From Candidatus Schekmanbacteria bacterium (GTDB lineage Bacteria; CSSED10-310; JACPHN01): 64,000 nt of DNA. The notes beneath the pieces were generated by a model, which searched no databases, had not been told where the DNA came from, and was given only the letters and a program-made list of their open reading frames with translations. Numbering within the stretch: position 1 is the first letter of the stretch; every line of letters starts with the position of its first letter. This document shows positions 57,691 to 64,000 of the stretch, piece by piece. Location: assembly GCA_016188575.1 (NCBI GenBank), contig JACPHN010000061.1:62001-126000 (forward strand), read 5' to 3'. The position numbers were made by a program, and so were the translations under genes.

Positions 57691-59090
57691 GCTTACGACT
57701 GCTCGCAGAAGCTGCCGATACCCCGGCGACGCCGATCACGATCGACGCGTTGACGCAGTATTTTCACCGCTGTGGAAAGCCTCGTGCCGCCTGGAGGGTC
57801 GGAGCGGAAATCGAGCTTATTGCTGTTTCCGGGGCCAGCGGACGGCAACTGCCCTACCTGACCGCCAGTGGAGTCGAGGCGTTGCTCGAGCGCCGCGCGG
57901 CCGACTTTGCCTGGTCCGTCCATCGCGAGGACGGGCACGTCGTGGCGCTGACGCGGGAGACGACGGCGCCCGGCGCGGTGGCAGCCGATCGCAGCGGCCG
58001 CTACGTTATCAGCCTGGAGCCCGGGGCGCAGCTCGAGCTGGCGACCCCGCCGGTAACCCACCTCGCGACTCTTGCCGCGGCGCTCGCGCAACACCGCGCG
58101 GAGCTGCGGGCCGTGGCGGGCACGAGCGCGACCGAGTATCTCGGGATCGGCTTCACACCGTTTTCGTCCGAACCGGACATTGGCATGACGACCCGCGCCC
58201 GCCACCGCATCATGGCCGCCTACTTGCCAACGCGCGGAAACCTGGCGCTGAGCATGATGAAGGGCACCGCCAGCGTGCAGGTAGCGGTCGACTACAGCGA
58301 TGAGGCCGATGCCTGCAAGAAGCTGTGGTGCGCGCTATGCCTGTCGCCACTGTGCACGGCGCTGTTCGCGAACAGCCCCATTGCGGGTGGGCGTGACACC
58401 GGGATGGCGTCCTACCGCGGCCACATCTGGCTCAACACCGATCCCGATCGCGCCGGATTGCTCGGGGATGTCGTGGAGGAAGGCGCGTTTTCTTTTGCCC
58501 GCTGGACGGAATTTCTGCTCGATGTGCCGATGATGTTCTACGCCGTGGGCGATCAGTGGGAACCGGCGCTTGGCCGCACCTTCCGCGACTATATGCGCGC
58601 CGGGTTGCGTGGGACGATGCCCACCCTGGACGATTGGGAGACGCACCTCACTTCGGTGTTTCCCGAAGTTCGCCTCAAGCAGTACATCGAGATCCGCGGC
58701 GCGGATTCGGTGCCGCTGCCCATGGCGGCAGGGGTTCCGGCGCTGTGGAAAGGCGTGATGTACGACGACGCGGCGCTGGCGCAGGCGCAGGGGCTTGCCC
58801 GCGAGCTGTCGCGGGATCGCGCCGCGCTGTTTCACCTGGCGATTCACCAGGGCCTGCGGGGTGTGCATCGCGGGCGCAGCCTGGGACAGTGGGTTCGCGA
58901 GCTACTGGCGATCAGCGCGCGTGGGCTCGCCAATCAGTCCGTCGCCACGGGGCTGGAGGACGAGCGAGCCTTGCTGGAGCCGCTGTTGGCGGCGGCCGAG
59001 GCAGAACGTAGCCCCGCGGAGCAGATTCGCGAGCGCTGCCGCAACGGTGTCATCGAGCCCGCGGCGGTGCTCGAGCTCTGCCGCTTCTGA
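57687..59090 (+). CDS. gshA: Glutamate-cysteine ligase
   Basis: A 467-residue plant/proteobacterial-type (GCS2) ligase. WRVGAEIELIAV (ATP/Glu-binding acidic cluster), SLEPGAQLELATPP, YLGIGFTPF, STMK-like LSMMKGTASVQVAVDYSDE, FANSPIAGGRDTGMASYRGHIW and VRLKQYIEIRGADSVPLPM are family motifs. It makes gamma-glutamylcysteine, the first step to glutathione. Its ATG overlaps the iscB TGA (ATGA), and no separate ribosome-binding site is visible. The normal upstream region has probably been displaced by the IscB element; an ATG in the flank at 55890 (MEIARVARPEKK) could be a leftover of an older start. Confidence 0.88.
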   Translation: MSLRLLAEAADTPATPITIDALTQYFHRCGKPRAAWRVGAEIELIAVSGASGRQLPYLTASGVEALLERRAADFAWSVHREDGHVVALTRETTAPGAVAADRSGRYVISLEPGAQLELATPPVTHLATLAAALAQHRAELRAVAGTSATEYLGIGFTPFSSEPDIGMTTRARHRIMAAYLPTRGNLALSMMKGTASVQVAVDYSDEADACKKLWCALCLSPLCTALFANSPIAGGRDTGMASYRGHIWLNTDPDRAGLLGDVVEEGAFSFARWTEFLLDVPMMFYAVGDQWEPALGRTFRDYMRAGLRGTMPTLDDWETHLTSVFPEVRLKQYIEIRGADSVPLPMAAGVPALWKGVMYDDAALAQAQGLARELSRDRAALFHLAIHQGLRGVHRGRSLGQWVRELLAISARGLANQSVATGLEDERALLEPLLAAAEAERSPAEQIRERCRNGVIEPAAVLELCRF

Positions 59091-59156
59091 GGTATCGGCG
59101 TGCGCGCCGGCTGGGCATCGAGGCACCGCACGGCCGCACCTCGGGAAATCCGACAT

Positions 59157-59185
59157 TTGACATTGCTCGCCGCACGGACTATAGT
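59157..59185 (+). promoter_or_regulatory. Strong sigma-70-type promoter for rplM-rpsI
   Basis: TTGACA (59157-59162) and TATAGT (59180-59185), 17 bp apart, lie 55 bp before the rplM ATG. Both hexamers are near perfect, as expected for a ribosomal-protein operon. Confidence 0.75.
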
Positions 59186-59239
59186 GCTCGTGCTGCAACG
59201 AGGTGGCGCTCCAGAGCGCGATTATTTGGGGAAGTAAAC

Positions 59240-59707
59240 ATGAAGATGACGACCCATGTCGGCCCGACCGACATGAAGGAAACCTGGTACCTGCTCGATG
59301 CCGAGGGAAAAACGCTCGGACGGCTGTCCAGCCAGATCGCCCTGCTCCTGCGTGGCAAGCACCTGCCGTCCTACACGCCATCGTCATCACCGAAGACACA
59401 CTGCATCGTGGTCAATGCGGGGAAGGTGGTGCTGACGGGCGACAAGCTGCACGGAAAGCTATACCACCGATTCACGGGCTACCCCGGCGGGATCCGGACG
59501 AGAACCGCGGGCGAGATTTTCGCCACCAAACCGACCCAGTTGTTTCGTCTCTCCGTCCAGCGGATGCTGCCCAAGAACTCCCTGGGCCGGGCGCTGCTGA
59601 AAAACTTGGTCGTCTACGCCGGCCCGGAGCATCCGCACCAGGCACAAAAGCCAAGTCCGCTGGCGTTGACCGAGAACGGCGAGCTGAAGTATCCGTTTGG
59701 AGCCTAA
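59240..59707 (+). CDS. rplM: 50S ribosomal protein L13
   Basis: A 155-residue L13: TWYLLDAEGKTLGRLSSQIA, GKHLPSYTPSSSPKTHCIVVNA, KLYHRFTGYPGGIRTRTAGE, RMLPKNSLGRALLKNLVVYAG and PHQAQKP are in order. It binds 23S rRNA early in 50S assembly. It is followed by rpsI after 21 bp, the usual pairing. GGGGAAG precedes the ATG at 59240. Confidence 0.95.
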   Translation: MKMTTHVGPTDMKETWYLLDAEGKTLGRLSSQIALLLRGKHLPSYTPSSSPKTHCIVVNAGKVVLTGDKLHGKLYHRFTGYPGGIRTRTAGEIFATKPTQLFRLSVQRMLPKNSLGRALLKNLVVYAGPEHPHQAQKPSPLALTENGELKYPFGA

Positions 59708-59728
59708 TCAATCAATCTGAGGGAAAGC

Positions 59729-60151
59729 ATGGGCAAGCGCGTCAGGTACAATGCACCCGTAGACGAGCCGATCTCCCACGGCGATGGCGGTCGAAAGACG
59801 GCGGTCGCGCGGGTGTGGATGCGACCGGGCAACGGCAAGGTAATGATCAACAATCGGCCGATCGAGGTCTACTTCGGTCGCGACACGCTGCGGACCCGGG
59901 TCAAGCAGCCGCTCGAGCTCGTCGGGCTGCTCACTCATTTCGACATCCGCGTCCGGGTAGCGGGTGGCGGTACGTCCGGCCAGGCCGATGCGATCCGACA
60001 TGGGATCACAAACGCTCTACTGGACTACAACGACGAGCTTCGTAAGGAGCTCAAGCGCGCCGGATTGATCACGCGGGATGCGCGAGAGAAAGAGCGCAAG
60101 AAGTACGGCCAGCGCGGTGCTCGCGCTCGGTTCCAGTTCTCGAAACGGTAG
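59729..60151 (+). CDS. rpsI: 30S ribosomal protein S9
   Basis: A 140-residue S9. [58 protein letters not shown] and the basic tail [17 protein letters not shown] (ending in the tRNA-contacting KR) are conserved. It ends a two-gene operon with rplM. Confidence 0.95.
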   Translation: MGKRVRYNAPVDEPISHGDGGRKTAVARVWMRPGNGKVMINNRPIEVYFGRDTLRTRVKQPLELVGLLTHFDIRVRVAGGGTSGQADAIRHGITNALLDYNDELRKELKRAGLITRDAREKERKKYGQRGARARFQFSKR

Positions 60152-60310
60152 ACGTGGTCCAAGGCGGCTCCACGTACCAGAAAATCCCGTCCCCCCGGGC
60201 ATGGAAGCGTTGCGAGCGCGCTGCGCTCGTGAGTCAACGCTGCGTTCGCTTGTGGCCGTGGCGCTGTGCAAGCGGATGTGTGTCATGAATGGGAAGTGAA
60301 AGGTCAAGAA

Positions 60311-61162
60311 ATGGCTCAAGTTGCGATGCGTCAATTGCTCGAGGCCGGTGTCCACTTCGGTCACCAGAGCCGGCGCTGGAACCCCAAGATGGGCGCTCAC
60401 ATTCTCGGCGTCCGCAATGGGATCCACGTCATCAATCTACAGCACACGATGAAGGGGCTGGCGAGCGCCCACAACTTTGTGCGCGACATCGCCGCCAACG
60501 GCGGAGAGGTGCTGTTCGTGGGCACCAAGAAGCAGGCGCAAACCGTCATTGAAGAGGAAGCGCGGCGGTGTGAATCGCCCTTCGTGGTGAATCGCTGGCT
60601 CGGTGGCCTGCTCACCAATTGGATCACGGTGCGCCTCAGCGTGGATCGGCTGAAACGCCTCGACGCGATGTTCGAGTCCGATGAGTGGGAGGTGACCACC
60701 AAGAAAGAGAAGCTGGTACTGCAGCGCGAGCGCGACAAGCTCCGCTCGAATCTGTTTGGCTTCGAGAATCTCGATAATCTTCCCGACGCCGTTTTCATCG
60801 TCGATCCGAAGAAAGAACATATCGCAATCAAGGAAGCCAGGCGGCTGACCATTCCGATTGTCGCCATTCTTGATACCAACTGCGATCCGGACGTCGTCGA
60901 CGAGGCGATTCCCGGCAACGATGACGCCATACGCTCCATTCGCCTCATCACGGGTCTGGTCGCGGACGCCGTGAAGGAGGGAAAGACGATATGGCGTGAA
61001 CGCCGCGCGGAAACGGAGAAGACCTCGGCCCAGACGGAAGAGTCGGCGGTTCTTTCCGAGGCGGCGCTCACCGCGGCCACGGAGGTTGCCGAGCAAGAAA
61101 TGGCTGTCGCCACCGGTAGCGACCACGACGCCGACGAACCCGAGGCATCCGACGAAGCCTAG
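60311..61162 (+). CDS. rpsB: 30S ribosomal protein S2
   Basis: A 283-residue S2. [73 protein letters not shown] and [14 protein letters not shown] are family motifs; a Glu/Ala-rich tail (about 250-283) is longer than in E. coli. Start at the ATG 60311; an earlier frame is unsupported. It begins the rpsB-tsf-pyrH-frr-cdsA block. Confidence 0.95.
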   Translation: MAQVAMRQLLEAGVHFGHQSRRWNPKMGAHILGVRNGIHVINLQHTMKGLASAHNFVRDIAANGGEVLFVGTKKQAQTVIEEEARRCESPFVVNRWLGGLLTNWITVRLSVDRLKRLDAMFESDEWEVTTKKEKLVLQRERDKLRSNLFGFENLDNLPDAVFIVDPKKEHIAIKEARRLTIPIVAILDTNCDPDVVDEAIPGNDDAIRSIRLITGLVADAVKEGKTIWRERRAETEKTSAQTEESAVLSEAALTAATEVAEQEMAVATGSDHDADEPEASDEA

Positions 61163-61230
61163 CCCCCACGCGCCTGCCGTGACCACGCCACGGGCACGGT
61201 CGCGGTACTGCGAGGAAAGAGAGGATAGCG

Positions 61231-61827
61231 ATGGAGATTTCTGCTGACCTGGTGAAGGAGCTCCGGTCGAAGACTGGCGCGGGCATCATGGATTGCAAGG
61301 CGGCGCTGAAGGAAACGCAGGGCGATCTCGCGAAGGCAGTGGACTGGCTGCGGATGAAAGGGCTCAAGACGGCCGAAAAGCGTATCGGCAAGTCTGCCAA
61401 GGAAGGACTGGTAGACTCCTACATCCATCCGGGCGGGCGGATTGGAGTCCTTCTCGAGCTGAATTGCGAAACCGATTTCGTGGCCCGGACCCCGCGTTTT
61501 CAGGAGCTGCAGAAGGACCTGATGCTGCAGGTTGCGGCGTCTTCGCCTCGTTATGTCAACAAGGAGGATGTTCCCGCGGACGTGCTCGGGAAAGAGCGCG
61601 AGATCTTGCGGGCCCAGGTGGCCGAAAGCGGCAAGCCGGCGGCCATCATCGAAAAGATCGTCGAAGGCCGCCTGGAGAAGTTTTACGAGGAGTGGTGCTT
61701 GCTCGAGCAGCTCTTTGTGAAGGACCAGAACACCAAGATCAAGGACGTTGTCAAGCAAGCGATCGCCCAGTTGGGCGAGAACATCGCCGTCCGCAGGTTT
61801 ACTCGCTATCAGCTCGGACAAGAGTGA
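61231..61827 (+). CDS. tsf: Elongation factor Ts
   Basis: A 198-residue EF-Ts: [21 protein letters not shown] (the TDFV-like N-terminal module), [23 protein letters not shown], then a short core and the C-terminal [20 protein letters not shown]. It is shorter than the 283-residue E. coli protein, as in several phyla with a reduced core. It exchanges GDP on EF-Tu. AGAGAGGA precedes the ATG; it lies 68 bp past rpsB. Confidence 0.95.
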   Translation: MEISADLVKELRSKTGAGIMDCKAALKETQGDLAKAVDWLRMKGLKTAEKRIGKSAKEGLVDSYIHPGGRIGVLLELNCETDFVARTPRFQELQKDLMLQVAASSPRYVNKEDVPADVLGKEREILRAQVAESGKPAAIIEKIVEGRLEKFYEEWCLLEQLFVKDQNTKIKDVVKQAIAQLGENIAVRRFTRYQLGQE

Positions 61828-61867
61828 AGCGAGGGCGCCAGGCAAACCCGCCGAGGATCGGGACGTC

Positions 61868-62641
61868 ATGGATGATGGCAAGGCAGTGACGCACGAGGAA
61901 CCGGCTGCCGGTCGCTCTGGCAATCGTTATAACCGCATCCTGGTCAAACTTTCTGGCGAAGCACTGCTCGGGCGGCAGGCCTTTGGAACTGACCCCGAAG
62001 TGGTGGACTACGTGGCTGGAGAGATCTACGACGTGTGGCAGCACGGCGTGGAAACGGCGCTCGTGATCGGCGGCGGCAACATCTTTCGTGGGGTCAAGGC
62101 CGCGGCCCGCGGCATGGATCGCGCGACCGCCGATTACGTCGGCATGCTCGCCACGGTCATGAACGCGATCACCATTCAGGAGGCGCTCGAAAAGCTGGGC
62201 GTGGTAACCCGCGTGCAGAGCGCGATCTCGATGAGCCAACTGGCGGAACCCTACATCCGGCGGCGCGCCATCCGCCACCTCGAAAAAGGGCGGGTCGTCA
62301 TTTTTGCCGCGGGTACCGGGAACCCCTACTTCACGACCGATACCGCGGCTGCCCTCCGCGCCATGGAGATCGGCGCGGAGATCATGATCAAGGCGACCAA
62401 GGTCGACGGCGTCTACACCGCGGACCCCCAGACGGATCCCGCGGCCCAACGCTTGGAGTCACTGTCGTACGACGATATGATCATTCGCGAGCTAAGGGTG
62501 ATTGATCTCACCGCGGTCACGCTCTGCAAGGATAACGGTCTGCCACTGGTCATTTTCGACCACCGGCAGAAGGGAGCGCTGCGGCGGCTCATTGCCGGCG
62601 AGACGGTCGGCTCTCTCGTCAGTGTGAAGGGAGGAACGTGA
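61868..62641 (+). CDS. pyrH: UMP kinase
   Basis: A 257-residue UMP kinase. [60 protein letters not shown] and [13 protein letters not shown] are diagnostic. It phosphorylates UMP to UDP. An 18-residue N-terminal extension precedes the core; the open frame overlaps tsf further upstream and is not used. The stop overlaps the frr GTG start (GTGA). Confidence 0.95.
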   Translation: MDDGKAVTHEEPAAGRSGNRYNRILVKLSGEALLGRQAFGTDPEVVDYVAGEIYDVWQHGVETALVIGGGNIFRGVKAAARGMDRATADYVGMLATVMNAITIQEALEKLGVVTRVQSAISMSQLAEPYIRRRAIRHLEKGRVVIFAAGTGNPYFTTDTAAALRAMEIGAEIMIKATKVDGVYTADPQTDPAAQRLESLSYDDMIIRELRVIDLTAVTLCKDNGLPLVIFDHRQKGALRRLIAGETVGSLVSVKGGT

Positions 62642-63201
62642 GTATGGAGGAAGAGATCCTCTTGGAAATCGAAGATCACATGGAAAACCGCATTGAGGCG
62701 TTCCGTCGTGACCTCGGCACCGTGCGCACCGGTCGGGCAACGACGGCGCTACTCGATAACATCCGTGTTTCCTACTTCGGGACGCCGACACCTCTCAATC
62801 AAATCGCGACTCTCTCGGCTCCAGAGGCCAACCTCCTGGTCGTGCAGCCGTGGGATACCAAGATCCTCGGCGCCATCGAGAAGGCCGTGCAGCAATCCGA
62901 CCTGGGTCTCAACCCAAGCAACGATGGGCGTGTTATTCGCCTCCCCGTCCCGCCGCTGACCGAGGAGCGGCGTATGGACCTGGTCAAACGCGTCAAGCAC
63001 ATCGCTGAAGAGTGCAAGGTCAGCCTGCGAGCAATTCGCCGCGATGGGAACGAACGGCTCAAGAAGGCGGAGAAAGCCAGCGGCCTGCCCGAGGACGCGT
63101 CGCGCCGCGCGCAGGAGAAAGTCCAGGCGGTGACGGAGCGGCAAATCAAGCACGTTGACGATCTCCTGGCGCGGAAATCCAAGGAGATAATGGAGATATG
63201 A
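62638..63201 (+). CDS. frr: Ribosome recycling factor
   Basis: A 187-residue [61 protein letters not shown] and [21 protein letters not shown] are conserved. It splits post-termination ribosomes with EF-G. The GTG at 62638 overlaps the pyrH stop; GGAGG lies just upstream, and an ATG follows two codons later. Confidence 0.95.
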   Translation: MSMEEEILLEIEDHMENRIEAFRRDLGTVRTGRATTALLDNIRVSYFGTPTPLNQIATLSAPEANLLVVQPWDTKILGAIEKAVQQSDLGLNPSNDGRVIRLPVPPLTEERRMDLVKRVKHIAEECKVSLRAIRRDGNERLKKAEKASGLPEDASRRAQEKVQAVTERQIKHVDDLLARKSKEIMEI

Positions 63202-63329
63202 ACATGCCGGCCGCGCCTACCCGATGCGGCAGGCGGCCGATGGTCGCGGCGGCAGGCATGAGAGATGCGAGCCATGCGCGGTGAGCTCGCGAATGACTCG
63301 CGGCCTGACCGTGCTGCGGAAGGACTAAC

Positions 63330-64000
63330 GTGACCAGGGCGAAGTACATCACGGCGGCAGTCTTTGTCCCCTTTTTTGCCTATCTCATCCTGGGGGCCCC
63401 GGCCGCCGCGCTCAACGTCTTCGTTGGCGTCGCTCTCAGCCTGGGATTGCTGGAGTTCCTGAGCCTCCTGGGCCTCAAGCGCGATTGGTCGCTGCCGTTC
63501 GGGTCACGCGCCCTGGCCCTGCTGTGCGGGATCATCGTGCTCTGGGTCCAAGGGACAGGCTCGGCCGCCGCCGCCGGAGCCGCCGCCGCGATTTCTCTTG
63601 CCGCGATCGCCATTTTCGAGGTAGCGACCTTCGAAACCCTGGAGCAGGCGCCGGTGCGCATTGCACTGGGCTTCCTGGCGGTTTTCTACGTCTGCTTTCT
63701 CGGCGGACACTTTATCCTGTTACGCAACTTCGGTACCGACGACGTCGGCGCCGGACTGGTGGCCTTTGTATTCGTCGTCGTTTGGCTCGGCGACACCGGC
63801 GCCTTGCATGCCGGCAAGGCGTTCGGAAAGCGCAAGCTGGCGCCGCTGGTGAGCCCGGCCAAGTCAGTGGAGGGGCTGATCGGCGGCCTGCTCACCAATA
63901 TCGTCTCGGCGCTGATCGGGTCCAGGTTTCTCGTCGATGGCATGCCCGCTGTCCACGCCATGGCACTCGGTTTGGCGGTAGGAGTCGTTGCCCACGGCGG
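63330..64000 (+). CDS. cdsA: Phosphatidate cytidylyltransferase, cut by the window edge
   Basis: The first 223 codons of CdsA are present, starting at GTG 63330 with AAGGA about 6 bases upstream. Several membrane helices (FVPFFAYLILGAPAAALNVF, ALALLCGIIVLWVQ, GFLAVFYVCFLGGHFIL) are followed by the CdsA cytoplasmic segment VWLGDTGALHAGKAFGKRKL and SPAKSVEGLIGGLLTN, matching the SPKKTxEG motif. It makes CDP-diacylglycerol. Only 128 bp separate it from frr, with no uppS gene between them. Confidence 0.9.
   Translation, partial: MTRAKYITAAVFVPFFAYLILGAPAAALNVFVGVALSLGLLEFLSLLGLKRDWSLPFGSRALALLCGIIVLWVQGTGSAAAAGAAAAISLAAIAIFEVATFETLEQAPVRIALGFLAVFYVCFLGGHFILLRNFGTDDVGAGLVAFVFVVVWLGDTGALHAGKAFGKRKLAPLVSPAKSVEGLIGGLLTNIVSALIGSRFLVDGMPAVHAMALGLAVGVVAHG

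Noticed and set aside
63273-63332. 19-codon frame between frr and cdsA as a leftover of uppS
   Set aside because: No resemblance to the UppS C-terminus; it is too short to interpret.

Overview
This 64 kb window is high-GC DNA from a Gram-negative bacterium: it carries an apolipoprotein N-acyltransferase (lnt), a periplasmic/exported protein repertoire, and a standard rpsB-tsf-pyrH-frr-cdsA core locus. Giant Ser/Thr kinases fused to AAA+/TPR modules, a kinase-like/sigma-54 activator fusion, PP2C, HDOD and Uma2 genes suggest a deltaproteobacteria-like lineage (Myxococcota, Binatota or a neighbour). That placement is an inference from gene content only; no rRNA or tRNA gene was seen.

Layout. 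1-2.9 kb: a response regulator/histidine kinase operon in which the kinase is split by a 19-bp tandem duplication. 3-16 kb: mostly single-gene or two-gene units (prenyltransferase-fold protein, sulfotransferase, SPFH protein, sulfatase, metallophosphoesterase, glycyl-radical activase, condensation-domain acyltransferase, SRPBCC and SnoaL proteins, a pilin-VWA fusion). 16.1-19.9 kb: a decayed mobile region with two IS66 transposase remnants, a truncated PARP/ART-fold gene joined to a receiver-domain fragment, and a striking 7 x 43-bp periodic palindromic array. 19.9-41.2 kb: a signalling block with two kinase/AAA/TPR giants behind a beta-propeller gene, PP2C coupled to a kinase-like/TPR/GAF/sigma-54 activator, nrdR-ribF, HDOD, plus rtcA, DUF2505 and a Sua5/YrdC gene. 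41.5-55.8 kb: an exported protein, a Uma2 nuclease, an oxidoreductase gene bracketed by 43-bp inverted repeats, a glycosyltransferase-GNAT-lnt run, a peptide-type ABC permease operon with a permease/binding-protein fusion, an AI-2E-type permease, a cNMP-binding protein and a ROK kinase. 55.8-57.7 kb: an IscB locus (RuvC/HNH RNA-guided nuclease family) with a structured upstream region fitting an omega-RNA and a possible promoter outside the element. 57.7-64 kb: glutamate-cysteine ligase, rplM-rpsI, rpsB-tsf-pyrH-frr and the start of cdsA; uppS is absent from its usual place between frr and cdsA.

The most notable items are the IscB/omega-RNA locus with all expected catalytic residues, a repeat inserted in frame inside iscB, the iscB stop codon overlapping the gshA start, the 43-bp periodic array at 19.3-19.6 kb, the 43-bp inverted repeats at 43.8 and 45.3 kb, and several gene fusions. 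A family of short GC-rich palindromic repeats (at least five sites) is scattered across the window and has been absorbed into coding sequence twice.
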